From: CADCTP01 sp963849885
Lineage (GTDB): Bacteria > Actinomycetota > Actinomycetes > Mycobacteriales > CADCTP01
Assembly: GCA_963849885.1 (NCBI GenBank)
Contig: CAWKIV010000013.1
Location: 434,001 to 498,000 of the forward strand
Reading direction: 5' to 3'
Length of the DNA: 64,000 nt
The notes under the pieces are model-generated. The model made no database searches and had not been told where the DNA came from. It saw only the letters and a list, made by a program, of their open reading frames with translations. The position numbers and the translations under genes were made by a program. Positions 24,736 to 33,787 of this stretch are shown one piece after another. Position 1 is the first letter of the stretch; each line of letters opens with the position of its first letter.

Positions 24736-26253
24736 ATGACCGGCCACTACGTGCTGGCGATCGACCAGGGCACCACCTCGACCCGGTGCATCCTGTTCGA
24801 CTACCGCGGCCGGCTGGTGTCGGTGGCCCAGCGCGAGCACCAGCAGCACTACCCGCATCCGGGCTGGGTGGAACACGACCCGACGGAGATCTGGCGGAAC
24901 GTCCGCCGGCTGGTCCCGCAGGCGCTCGCCCAGGCCGGCGTCGGCGCCGGGCAGGTGGCCGCGATCGGCATCGCCAACCAGCGGGAGACCACCGTGCTGT
25001 GGGACCGCGTCACCGGCGTCCCGATCGGCCGCGCGGTCAACTGGCAGGACACCCGGACCGACGCGCTGATCGAGGAGATGGCCGACGAGGGCGGCGGGCA
25101 CGGCCGGTTCGCCGACGCCTGCGGGCTGCCGCTGGCCACCTACTTCGCCGGCCCGCGGATCCGCTGGATGCTGGACGCCACCCCGGGGCTGCGGAAGCGG
25201 GCGGAGCGCGGCGAGGTGCTCTTCGGCACCATGGAGACCTGGCTGATCTGGAACCTCACCGGCGGCGTGGAGGGCGGCGTGCACGTCACCGACGTGACCA
25301 ACGCCAGCCGGACGATGCTGATGGACATCTCCACCCTGGCGTGGTCGGACGAGCTGCTGGCCGCCATCGGGGTGCCGCGGGCGATGCTGCCGGAGATCCG
25401 GTCGTCCGCCGAGGTGTACGGCAAGGCGTCCGCGGTGCTGCCCGGGGTGTCCATCGCGGCCGCGCTCGGCGACCAGCAGGCGGCGCTGTTCGGCCAGTGC
25501 TGCTTCACCCCGGGCGAGGCCAAGTGCACGTACGGGACCGGCTCGTTCCTGCTGCTCAACACCGGCACCGACATCGTCCGGTCGTCGCACGGGCTGCTCA
25601 CCACGGTCGGCTACAAGATCGGCGACGACGCCCCCGTGTACGCGCTGGAGGGCTCGATCGCGATCACCGGCTCGCTGGTGCAGTGGTTCCGGGACAACCT
25701 CGGGCTGATCAACAGCGCCCCGGAGATCGAGACGCTCGCGCTGTCGGTCGAGGACAACGGCGGCTGCTTCATCGTGCCGGCCTTCTCCGGGCTCTTCGCC
25801 CCGCACTGGCGGTCCGAGGCGCGCGGGATCATCGTCGGGCTCACCTCGTACATCACCAAGGGCCACCTGGCCCGCGCGGTGCTGGAGGCGACCGGCTGGC
25901 AGACCCGCGAGGTCGTCGACGCGATGAACGCGGACTCCGGGATCGCGCTGACCACGCTGCGGGTGGACGGCGGCATGACCGCGGACAACCTGCTCATGCA
26001 GTTCGTCGCGGACGTGCTGGACGTGCCGGTGGTGCGGCCGATGGCGCTGGAGACGGTGTCGCTCGGCGCCGCGTACGCGGCCGGGCTGGCCGTCGGCTAC
26101 TGGGCCGACCTGGAGGGGCTGCGCCGCAACTGGCACCGGGCCGGCGAGTGGCAGCCGAAGATGGACCCGGCGCACCGTACGGCCGAGTACGCCATGTGGC
26201 AGCGCGCGGTGGAGCGCACCTTCGGCTGGAAGAAGATCGGCGGTCCCGGCTAG
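24736..26253 (+). CDS. glpK: Glycerol kinase (copy 2)
   Basis: A 505-residue FGGY kinase starting MTGHYVLAIDQGTTSTRCIL at 24736 after GGGAGG. It has ANQRETTVLWDRVTGVP, GTGSFLLLNTGTDIV and DGGMTADNLLMQFVADVL. It follows the IclR gene by 34 bases on the same strand, so the regulator and this kinase are probably cotranscribed. Residues around the active site are as in copy 1, so both look functional. Why one locus needs two kinases is not evident: different affinity, regulation or substrate are possible. Its stop shares bases with the stop of the convergent GAF-ANTAR gene. Confidence 0.93.
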   Translation: MTGHYVLAIDQGTTSTRCILFDYRGRLVSVAQREHQQHYPHPGWVEHDPTEIWRNVRRLVPQALAQAGVGAGQVAAIGIANQRETTVLWDRVTGVPIGRAVNWQDTRTDALIEEMADEGGGHGRFADACGLPLATYFAGPRIRWMLDATPGLRKRAERGEVLFGTMETWLIWNLTGGVEGGVHVTDVTNASRTMLMDISTLAWSDELLAAIGVPRAMLPEIRSSAEVYGKASAVLPGVSIAAALGDQQAALFGQCCFTPGEAKCTYGTGSFLLLNTGTDIVRSSHGLLTTVGYKIGDDAPVYALEGSIAITGSLVQWFRDNLGLINSAPEIETLALSVEDNGGCFIVPAFSGLFAPHWRSEARGIIVGLTSYITKGHLARAVLEATGWQTREVVDAMNADSGIALTTLRVDGGMTADNLLMQFVADVLDVPVVRPMALETVSLGAAYAAGLAVGYWADLEGLRRNWHRAGEWQPKMDPAHRTAEYAMWQRAVERTFGWKKIGGPG

Positions 26254-27026
26254 CCCCGCTTGCGGGGCGGCTCCCGCAGCGTCCCGGTGCGGACCACCTC
26301 GTCGGCCAGGTCGCGCAGCCGGGTGTTGCTGCGCTGGCTGACCACCCGGAGCAGGTCGAACGCCTCGCGCTCGCCGATCCGGTGGGTGGCCATCAGGATC
26401 CCGATCGCCATCGCGATCGCCCGGTTGCTGCCCAGCGCCTGCTCCAGGCCGGAGATCTGCTCCCGCTCCCGGGCCAGGGTGTAGGCGAGCGCCGCGTGCG
26501 CGGCCAGGATGGTGCCGACCGGCACGACGTCGTCGCCGAAGGCGTGCCGCTCGCGCGAGTAGAGGTTGAGCGCGCCCAGGGTGTCCCGTTCGGTGAACAG
26601 CCGGAAGGCCAGCACGCTGCGGACCCCGGTCCGCTCCAGCGCCGGCCGGGCGAACGCCGGCCACCGGTCGTCCGCGGCCAGGTCGCCGCTGCGGAAGACG
26701 GCGTGCTCGGTGATGGCGGACAGGCACGGACCCTCGCCGGTCTCGTACTGGATCGCGTCCACCGCGGCCGGCACCTCGTCGGTCGCCGCCGGCGTCTCCG
26801 GGCGGCCGCGGCGGACCACGGTCACCCCGGCGTGGTGGCAGCCCGGGATGATCTCCACCGCGACCTTGACCAGCCGGGCCAGCGTCCGGTCCACGGTCGG
26901 CTCCGCGGCCAGCGCCCGGGCCACCGCGGCGAACTGGGCCGCGAGCTCCTGCGCCGGGCCGGTCGGGGCGAGGGGGCGGGCGCCGGCGCCGTCCAGCGGG
27001 GCCAGTCCCGGCAGCAGGTCGGCCAT
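26250..27026 (-). CDS. GAF and ANTAR domain protein (RNA-binding antiterminator type)
   Basis: A 258-residue protein starting MADLLPGLAPLDG. Residues about 40-185 are a GAF sensor (AVEIIPGCHHAGVTVV, QYETGEGPCLSAITEHAVF, VRSVLAFRLF, GALNLYSRE); residues about 195-250 are ANTAR (LEQALGSNRAIAMAIGILMATHRIGEREAFDLLRVVSQ). ANTAR domains bind paired RNA hairpins to prevent termination; GAF-ANTAR proteins are abundant in actinomycetes and their signals are mostly unknown. No tandem hairpin target is apparent next to it. It ends tail-to-tail with glpK copy 2. Confidence 0.88.
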   Translation of the reverse strand: MADLLPGLAPLDGAGARPLAPTGPAQELAAQFAAVARALAAEPTVDRTLARLVKVAVEIIPGCHHAGVTVVRRGRPETPAATDEVPAAVDAIQYETGEGPCLSAITEHAVFRSGDLAADDRWPAFARPALERTGVRSVLAFRLFTERDTLGALNLYSRERHAFGDDVVPVGTILAAHAALAYTLAREREQISGLEQALGSNRAIAMAIGILMATHRIGEREAFDLLRVVSQRSNTRLRDLADEVVRTGTLREPPRKRG

Positions 27027-27106
27027 GGTCGTGTCCTCCGTCCCGGGCGCTGGAGTCGCTCTTCCGATGCCCCGGGAGAGCCACCTCTGAACCTAACGCG
27101 CTGTCA

Positions 27107-27213
27107 ACCCGGGCGGGCGGCGCCGGCGGCGGACGGCGCGGCGGACGGCGGCGGACGGCGGCGGCGCGGCGGCGGCGCTGGCGGACGGCGGGCGGCGGAC
27201 GGGCGGGCGGCGA
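27107..27213. repeat. Low-complexity GGCGGACGG-rich stretch
   Basis: A run of about 105 bases built from GGCGGACGGCGG-like words between the DUF2470 stop and the GAF-ANTAR promoter. No consistent period and no gene is seen in it. Confidence 0.6.
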
Positions 27214-27993
27214 TCAGGCCGTGCGGCGGGCCGCGGTGCCGGCGGCGGCCCGGGCCCGGGCCAGCAGCTCGCGCATCCGGGCCGGCAGCTGCCGCGGGCA
27301 GGTCAGCGGCTCGGCGAACGCCAGCCGCACGTCCTGCCCGCCGGCCCGCAGCAGCAGCCCGTGCCGGTCCAGCCGGACCGGGGTGACCCGGTCGCCGGCG
27401 GCCAGCCACACCGCCGGCGGCAGCAGCCCGGCCAGCCGGCCCAGCTCGGCCGGGTGGTCCTGGGTCAGGTGGTGCAGCAGCGCGGCCTCGACCCCGGCCA
27501 GCGGGTCCGGCACCGCCGCGGCGTAGTCCTCCCGGTCCACCGCGACCACCGCGGCCACGTCGTCGGGATCCGCCCCGCCGTCGACGTACTGGACCTCCGC
27601 GACCTGCAGGTAGAGCACGGTCCGGACGCTGCCGATGTCGAGCAGCGCGCCGGCGCCGTCCCGGTCCGCGGCCACCAGGGCCAGCTCGCGGCGCAGGTGG
27701 GCCGGCGGCTCGTGCACCCAGCCGACCAGCCGGACCCGGCCGCGGACCCGGTCGGCCATCGGCACCGGGCAGACGTCGGCCGCGTCGACCAGCGCGGGCA
27801 CCGGCTCGGGGCTCCGCCGGGCCGCGGCCACCACCGGCGAGTCGTCCGGCAGCACCAGCACGACCGAGCCGTCCGGGTCGACGCCGTGCAGGTCGACCTC
27901 GGCGCGCTCCCCGGGCACGCGGACCCGCAGGTAGGGCGCGAGCCGCAGGACGGTGCGGGCCCGCTCGGCCGGGCTCGGCTGGTGGACGCGCAT
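27214..27993 (-). CDS. DUF2470-domain protein (heme/iron-utilisation-like)
   Basis: A 259-residue protein starting MRVHQPSPAERARTVL with GGAGGGG upstream. The C-terminal third (LAGVEAALLHHLTQDHPAELGRLA) carries the His-rich motif of the DUF2470 domain that ends HugZ-type heme-utilisation proteins; the N-terminal part resembles a split-barrel flavin/heme-binding fold, weakly conserved. An iron-box operator lies 9 bases before the start codon, which supports a role in iron or heme handling and iron-dependent repression. No transporter or oxygenase partner is adjacent. Function beyond that is inference. Confidence 0.75.
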   Translation of the reverse strand: MRVHQPSPAERARTVLRLAPYLRVRVPGERAEVDLHGVDPDGSVVLVLPDDSPVVAAARRSPEPVPALVDAADVCPVPMADRVRGRVRLVGWVHEPPAHLRRELALVAADRDGAGALLDIGSVRTVLYLQVAEVQYVDGGADPDDVAAVVAVDREDYAAAVPDPLAGVEAALLHHLTQDHPAELGRLAGLLPPAVWLAAGDRVTPVRLDRHGLLLRAGGQDVRLAFAEPLTCPRQLPARMRELLARARAAAGTAARRTA

Positions 27994-28002
27994 CGCCCCT
28001 CC

Positions 28003-28021
28003 TTAGGTAAGGCATGCCTAA
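28003..28021. promoter_or_regulatory. Iron box (IdeR/DmdR/DtxR-type operator)
   Basis: TTAGGTAAGGCATGCCTAA, closely matching the actinobacterial consensus TTAGGTTAGGCTAACCTAA. It lies directly upstream of the DUF2470 start, next to the ribosome-binding site, where an iron-loaded repressor would block transcription when iron is plentiful. Confidence 0.85.
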
Positions 28022-28122
28022 GCTAACGGGGCGGGTCGTGATTTGGCCAGGGTTCGGCCCGGCAAGGTGCCCACTGGGCGACTCGAGGAGCGCGGGACGC
28101 CGACCGCGACGCAGCTGGCGGC

Positions 28123-29046
28123 TCAGCCGGCGAGCGTGCGCTGCACCCTGGCGGCGACCTGCTCGCCGATCGCGACGCAGGCCCGGACCGCGCTGCCGCA
28201 GTTCACGGTGAGCAGGCCGGGCCGGTGCTCGACCAGGTGCGGCAGCTTGTCCGTCCAGTCGACGCCCCACAGGATCCGCTCCACCCCGGCCGGCCGGAGG
28301 AACGGGAAGCGGTCCGCGACACCGGCCGCCAGCAGCTCCCCGTACGAGTCGACCGGACCGGTCAGGTCCTCGTCCGGGACCAGGTCCTCCTGCCCGACGA
28401 CCACCCGGAGGCCGTCCGCGGTCTCCTTGACGAAGACGTACGCGTAGCCGGGCCCGATCGGGGCGATCACGTGCGGGAGCGCCGCCCGCTGCTCGTCCAC
28501 CGGCAGGTCCAGCACGAAGAGCTGGCGCTTCTCCAGCCGGGCCGGCAGGTCCGGCACCAGCGCCGGGTTGGCCGCACCGAGCGCGAGCACCACCACCCGC
28601 GCGTCCACGCTGCCGGCCGGGCCGACCACCCGGTGCCCGCCGGCGACCGGCTCCACCGCGGTGACCGGGCCGACGTCGACCTCGGCCACCCCGGCCCCGG
28701 CGGCCAGCCCGACCAGGTCGGCGACCAGGTCGGTCGCGGCCACGTTGAGCGCCGGGGCGAGGACGCCCGCGTCGAGGAAGAGGTACGGCGTGTCCCGGAC
28801 CCGGACCGGCGCGCCGGCCGCGACCCGGGCCCGGATGAACTCGGCGGTCCGCCGGATCATCGCCCTCTTGGTCAGGTTCGACCGGTGCCAGCAGACGCTG
28901 CCGCCGGAGCTCCGGTACGCCGGCTCGCCCGGCTCGGGCTCCGCCGCACCCACCAGCGCCACGTCCCGCACGCCGGCCATCGCCAGCCGCTGCGCGGTGG
29001 CGGCACCGATCGGTCCGCGGCCGACGACAGCGACAGTGCGGGTCAC
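28123..29046 (-). CDS. FAD-dependent oxidoreductase (DAO family)
   Basis: About 307 residues. I prefer the GTG at 29046 (VTRTVAVVGRGPIG), nine bases after GGAGG, over the in-frame GTG at 29055 that touches it. The FAD fold is VAVVGRGPIGAATAQRL, followed by a GSVCWHRSNLTKRA segment, VVVLALGAANPALVP and the C-terminal WTDKLPHLVEHRPGLLTVNCGSAVRACVAIG. Members oxidise amines or amino acids such as glycine, sarcosine or D-amino acids. It follows the GCS2-type ligase by 8-17 bases, so the two are one operon. The pairing suggests oxidation of an amino-acid conjugate, but the substrate is unknown. Confidence 0.78.
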   Translation of the reverse strand: MTRTVAVVGRGPIGAATAQRLAMAGVRDVALVGAAEPEPGEPAYRSSGGSVCWHRSNLTKRAMIRRTAEFIRARVAAGAPVRVRDTPYLFLDAGVLAPALNVAATDLVADLVGLAAGAGVAEVDVGPVTAVEPVAGGHRVVGPAGSVDARVVVLALGAANPALVPDLPARLEKRQLFVLDLPVDEQRAALPHVIAPIGPGYAYVFVKETADGLRVVVGQEDLVPDEDLTGPVDSYGELLAAGVADRFPFLRPAGVERILWGVDWTDKLPHLVEHRPGLLTVNCGSAVRACVAIGEQVAARVQRTLAG

Positions 29047-29063
29047 GGATGTCACCCTCCGGG

Positions 29064-30127
29064 TCAGGGCAGCGTGATGTGGCCGGTGCGGCGGTAGGCG
29101 TCGATCAGGTCGTGGGCCGGGGTGCGGTGCTGGTCGAGCATGTCCCGCAATGGGGCGAGCATGCTCCTCTCGACACTACCGGCCAGCGCCCGATCCGACG
29201 CGTCGAGCGCCCGGGCGGCCGCGGCCCGGATGCCCGGGTCGCCGAACCCGTCCCGCGCGGCCCGCTCGTGCGCGGCCGGGTCCGGGCGGTCCGCGCGGTC
29301 CGGCAGCGTGCGGTCCAGCGCCAGCCCGGCCAGCAGGGCGAGCAGCGGCGGGTAGAGCGCCGGGTCGGGCAGCGCGTCGAACGCCTTGAACTCCACCCGC
29401 CCCACCTCGGCCGGGATCCGGGCCCGGACGGCCGGCGGCGGGCCGGCCGCGGGCAGGAAGGCGCGCGCGGACGGCCGCCGCGGCGCCCGGATCAGCGTCC
29501 GCGCGGACAGCGCGACCACCTCCCCGCCGGCGAACGGCGAGCTGAACGAGAACGGCACCAGCGCCGGCGACAGCGCGGTCAGCTTGCGGGCGACGTCGAG
29601 CACCCGGTCCGGCGGCCAGTCCGGATGGGAGAGGTTGAGGTCGGGGCCGTAGCCGACCATGTACGCCTCCGCGCCCGCGTACTCCGGGTGCCGCGCCCGC
29701 ATGGCCAACTCCCAGTCGTTGTACGCCGGGTCGGGCCGGTAGTCGTGCCAGGGGTTGCGGCCGATGCTGGTCAGCCGGAAGCCGTCCACCGCGGCCGCGC
29801 GCCGAGCTCCGCCGTCTGCTCGGCCAGCTGCGCGGCGGCCGCGGCGATCCCGGTGCACACCGGCGTCCGGGTCTCCAGCCCCTTGGGCACGCAGTCGACG
29901 AAGGTGCCGTCCTCGGCGAACCGCTCGTCGCCCTCCACATACCACCGGGTCACCTTGACCAGCAGGTCGCCGCGGGTCAGGTCGGTGTCGCCGAGGTCGG
30001 GCAGCCGGTCCACCACCGCCTGCGCCTCCGCGTACGCCAGGTTGGTGAAGTCGCAGAAGCCGCGCTCCGGGTGCACCAGCGCGAACTCCGCCTCGATCCC
30101 GAACCGCATCCGGTCAAGATCGGCCAT
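29064..30127 (-). CDS. Glutamate-cysteine ligase (GCS2) family protein, frameshifted
   Basis: A carboxylate-amine ligase of about 354 residues broken by a single missing base near 29790-29802 (a GCGGCCGCGC run). The first part (MADLDRMRFGIEAEFALVHP to AAQLAEQTAEL) and the second (AVDGFRLTSIGRNPWHDYRPDP, GPDLNLSHPDWPPDR, EFKAFDALPDPALYPPLLAL) join cleanly when one G is restored. GCS2 enzymes use ATP to link a carboxylate to an amine. A second, only distantly similar member lies at 54617. The start is uncertain: ATG at 30127, 30109 or 30166. Error or true pseudogene cannot be told apart here. Confidence 0.72.
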
Positions 30128-30294
30128 GGCCACACTGAACAGCGCCCGCCCGGCCGCTGGCAACATCGCCCGACCAGCATCACACCGGCACTCGATGCCC
30201 CGGAAACTGTCAGAGGGTCCGGTTACCGTGCGGCACCCACCACCCCGACGAGCCGGGTCCGGGCCTCAGTGGCCCCAGAGACCGGCGCGAAGGC
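30128..30294. other. Intergenic region upstream of the GCS2 gene, downstream of nurA
   Basis: No gene is visible. A short hairpin, GGGCC-TCAGT-GGCCC at about 30261-30275, lies just beyond the nurA stop and could act as a weak terminator. Confidence 0.35.
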
Positions 30295-31224
30295 TCAGGC
30301 GGGGGTGAGCGCGGCGGCGCGGCGGAGCGCGCGGTCGAGCAGCAGCCGGTCGCCGAGCCGGCGGCGGAGCAGCTTCTCCAGCCCGCCGATCGGCACCAGG
30401 TTCTGCGGGGCGCGCTGGTCCTTGTGCTCGGTCGAGGCGAACCGCGGCAGCACCGCCTGGGACAGCGTGGCCAGCTCGACCGCGGCGGCCGGCGCCAGGT
30501 CCGGGCACTCGACCCGGACCACGCCGGCCCACGGGGCGCCCGGCCGGCACGGCAGCCGCAGATACCACGAGCAGCGCGGCCAGTCCGCGCCCAGGCGGAA
30601 CACGGGGGTCCGCTCGGCCGGCCCGAGCTCGGCGACCAGCGCGTGCAGCGCCGGCTCCAGGTAGCGGGAGCGGTGTGTCTTGACCATGCCGACCACCCGG
30701 GCCAGCTGACCGCGCTTGCCCAGCGGCCCGTCCAGCACGAGCAGGTCGTCGGCACCGGTCCGGACCCGCAGGGCGCACTCCGCCTCGGCGTCGGCCATCG
30801 CCGCCTGCACCGCGTTGGACAGCCGCAGGTCGTCGTCCGCGTCGGTCTTCTGCACCTCGTACGTCACCTGGCCCAGCCGCAGGTCGGGCGCACCGGGTGC
30901 CGGGGTGAACAGCCCGCGGCGCACGTCGACGCCGTCCACCCGGGCCTCGCCGGCCCGGCAGGTGACCACGCCGGCCGCGTACGAGGCGGCGATGCCGGCG
31001 ATCGCGCCGTCCGCCGCCTGGATCCAGACGTGCGCGTCGACGCGGCGCACGCCGTCCACGAAATGCACCGCGTCCGGCAGCGGGACGGGCCGCGGCGGCA
31101 CCGGCCGCCACCGCTCCGGCGGCACCTCGACCGCCGGGTCGGTGCCGGTCCCGGACGCGCCGAGCGGCTCCTCGTCCGCGCTGGTCCCGTACGCCGGGTC
31201 CCACGCGTCCACCCAGAACCTCAC
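30295..31224 (-). CDS. NurA-like 5'-3' nuclease
   Basis: A 309-residue protein with GTG start overlapping the SbcC stop (GTGA). NurA-type acidic motifs are visible: HFVDGVRRVDAHVWI with Asp57, LLVLDGPLGKRG with Asp165, MVKTHRSRYL with Lys182, and the C-terminal EHKDQRAPQNLVPIGGLEKLLRRRLGD. NurA is a Mn-dependent nuclease that works with the HerA translocase and Mre11-Rad50 to resect DNA ends in archaea. HerA, SbcD and SbcC are encoded immediately upstream in the same overlapping operon, so this gene completes the set. Assignment rests on motif order and context. Confidence 0.8.
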   Translation of the reverse strand: MRFWVDAWDPAYGTSADEEPLGASGTGTDPAVEVPPERWRPVPPRPVPLPDAVHFVDGVRRVDAHVWIQAADGAIAGIAASYAAGVVTCRAGEARVDGVDVRRGLFTPAPGAPDLRLGQVTYEVQKTDADDDLRLSNAVQAAMADAEAECALRVRTGADDLLVLDGPLGKRGQLARVVGMVKTHRSRYLEPALHALVAELGPAERTPVFRLGADWPRCSWYLRLPCRPGAPWAGVVRVECPDLAPAAAVELATLSQAVLPRFASTEHKDQRAPQNLVPIGGLEKLLRRRLGDRLLLDRALRRAAALTPA

Positions 31225-33787
31225 ACGTCCTCCCGGGTGACCGCGGAGCCGTCCGGCCCGCGCCGGACCGCGAACCGGACCGGCACCCGGTCGGCCAGCG
31301 CGCCGACGTGGGTGACCACGCCGACCATCCGCTCGCCGGCCGCGGCCAGGCTCTCCAGCGTGCCGGCGACCACGTCGAGCGTCGCCTCGTCCAGGGTGCC
31401 GAAGCCCTCGTCCAGGATGATCGCGTCCAGCCGCGCGCTGCCGCCGGCGGCCAGGCCGGCCAGCTGGGCGGACAGGGCCAGCGCGAGCGCCAGGCTGGCC
31501 TGGAAGGTCTCCCCGCCGGACAGCGTGCGCACCGGCCGGACGCTGTCGGCGTCGGCGTGGTCGATCACCGCGAAGTCGCGGCCGTCGTGGGTCAGCTCGA
31601 ACTGCCCGCCGGACAGCTCCAGCAGGGTCGCGCCGGCGTCGGCGACGAGCACGTCCAGCGCGGAGGTGAGCAGCCAGCGCTCGAAGCCGTCGGCCCGCAG
31701 CAGCTGGCCGAGCAGCTTGGCCACCCCGGCCGACTCCTCCGCCTCGCGCACGGTCTCCCGCAGCGCGGCGGCCTCCTCCCGCCGCTCGGCCACCCGGGCG
31801 GCGGCGGCCCGGGCCTGCCCGGCCGCGGCGGCGACCGCGGGCTCGGCCGCCTCGGCCAGCGGTCGGCCGGCCGGGACCGTGACCCCGGCCGCGGCCAGCG
31901 CGCCGGCCAGCTCGCCGGTGCGGGCGTCCAGCCGGTCCCGGGCCGTCGCGGCGGCCTCCTCGGCGGCGGCCAGGCCGGCGCCGCGCTCCTCCGCGGCGGC
32001 CAGCGCCCACTCGGCGAGGGCCAGCCAGTCCGCGCTCAGGTCGGTACGGGTCGGGGGCGGGGCGCCGAGCCGCACCAGCGGGTCCCGGGCCCGGTCCAGC
32101 TCGGTCCGGGCGCCGGCCAGCCGGGCCTGCGCCTCCTGGTCGGCCCGGGCCGCGGCGTCCCGGTGCCGGCGGGCCTCCCGCAGCGCGCGGTCCGCGCTGC
32201 GCGCCTCCAGGTCCAGCCGGTCCAGGTCGGCCAGCGCCGCCGCGGTGCCCGCGGTGTCCGGCTGCCCGGCCACGGCGGCCCGGACGGCGGTCGCGCGGGC
32301 GGTCGCGGCCTCGACCCGGCCGGCGACCGCCTGCAGGTCCCGGCTGGCCGCCTGCCACTCGCGCTGCAGCCGGTCGACCGCGGCGTCCGCGGCCGCGATC
32401 CGCGCGTCGGCCGCCGCCAGCGGGTCCTCGGGCTCGTCGACCAGCCCGGGCAGCGGCAACGCACCCGCGCCCGGGTCGGCGGCCCGGCGCGGCCCGCCCG
32501 ACCGGCCGCCCGACCGGTCGCCGGACCGGCCGCCGGACCGTCGCCGGACCGGTCGCCGGACCGGTCGCCGGACCGGTCGCCCGACCCTGGCAGCGCGCCC
32601 ACCACCTGCGTGCAGACCGGGCACGGCTCGCCGACCACCAGGTGCCCGCGCAGGTGCGCCGCCTGGTCGGCGCGCACCGCCGCGTCCCGGGCGGCCCGGG
32701 CGACGCCCACCTCGGCCCGCGCGGCCCGCCCCGCCTCCTCCACCGCGCGCAGCGCGGCCTGCCGCCGGGCCTGCTCGGCGGCGAGGGCCGGCAGCTCGGC
32801 GGCCAGCCGGTCCAGCTCGGCCCAGGCCTCCCGGGCCCGCTCCAGCGGCGCCCGCGCCGGCGCGGCGGCCACCGCCTCCCGGGCCAGCGTGTCCGCCTTC
32901 TCCGCCGCGGCCAGGTCGCCGTCGGCGGCGACCAGCGCGGCGGCGGCCTGCCGCCGGGACCGGTCCAGCGCGTCCAGCCCGGCCGGCACCCGCAGCGCGG
33001 CCAGCAGCTGCCGCTCCCCGGCCAGCCGGTCGCACTCCGTCCGAGCCGACGCCACCGCCGCGGCCGCCCGGGTCAGCTCGGGCACCTGCCGGGCCACGTC
33101 GGCGGCCAGCGTGTCCATCGCGGCGATCCGCTCCGCCGCCGCCGCGGCCGCCGACTCGGTGGCGTCGGCGTAGCCGGCCAGCCGCCCGGCCGCGACCTCG
33201 GCCCGGGTCCGGGCCGCGACCGCCTCGGCGTTCGCGGCCTTGGCCACCTCCCGGTAGACCCGGATGCCGAGCAGGTCGACCAGGGTGTCCTGGCGCTCCT
33301 TCGCGGTGGAGTGCAGGAAGCGGGCGAAGTCGCCCTGCGGCAGGATCACGCACCGGACGAAGTGCTCGAAGGACAGCCCGAGCAGCCGCTCCACCGCCGC
33401 GTTGACCTCGCTGTCCGCGGCCAGCACCTCGGTGCGGTCGAGGTCGGCCGGGTCGGGCACCCGCTCCAGCCGGGCGTTGCGGACGCCGACCTTGCCCTGC
33501 GCGGAGCGGCGCAGCTCGCGGACGGCGACGTACCGGTCCGGGCCGACGTCGAAGACCAGCCGGACCACCCCGCGCCCGGCGGTCGGGGCCAGCGCCCACT
33601 CGACCGCCCGCCGGTTGTCCCACCGCGGGACGGAGCCGTACAGCGCGAAGACGATCGCGTCCACCACCGTGGACTTGCCCGCGCCGGTCGGCCCGACCAG
33701 CGCGAAGTAGTCCGCGTCCCGGAAGTCCACACTGGACCGGGTCCGGAACGAGCCGAAGCCGTCGAGGTCGAGCTGGACCGGCCGCAT
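31221..33787 (-). CDS. sbcC: SbcC (Rad50-like) ATPase, frameshifted after the zinc hook
   Basis: An SMC-like ATPase of about 855 residues. The N terminus MRPVQLDLDGFGSFRTR carries Walker A GPTGAGKST (32-40) and the Q-loop ILPQGDFARFLHS. Coiled coil leads to a zinc hook CPVC at residues 389-392. Just beyond it is a GDRS tetrapeptide repeat (12-bp unit); there a unit at 32535-32545 is one base short and the frame shifts. The rest continues in the next frame through coiled coil to the signature LSGGETFQASLALALALS and Walker B IILDEGFGTLDE. With SbcD it forms the Mre11-Rad50 nuclease. The break is either a sequencing slip in the repeat or a real mutation there. Start overlaps sbcD (TGATG). Confidence 0.85.
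32520..32595. repeat. 12-bp repeat in the SbcC hook linker
   Basis: About six copies of a CGGTCCGGCGAC-type unit (minus strand, Gly-Asp-Arg-Ser). One unit has 11 bases instead of 12, which causes the frameshift in sbcC. Confidence 0.8.

Noticed and set aside
29064..30127. egtA of ergothioneine synthesis
   Set aside because: Neither this gene nor the GCS2 gene at 54617 has egtB, C, D or E neighbours, so the symbol is not justified.
30424..33405. 993-codon plus-strand frame across nurA and sbcC
   Set aside because: Ser/Ala/Arg/Pro-rich antisense shadow; the minus strand carries clear NurA and SbcC motifs.
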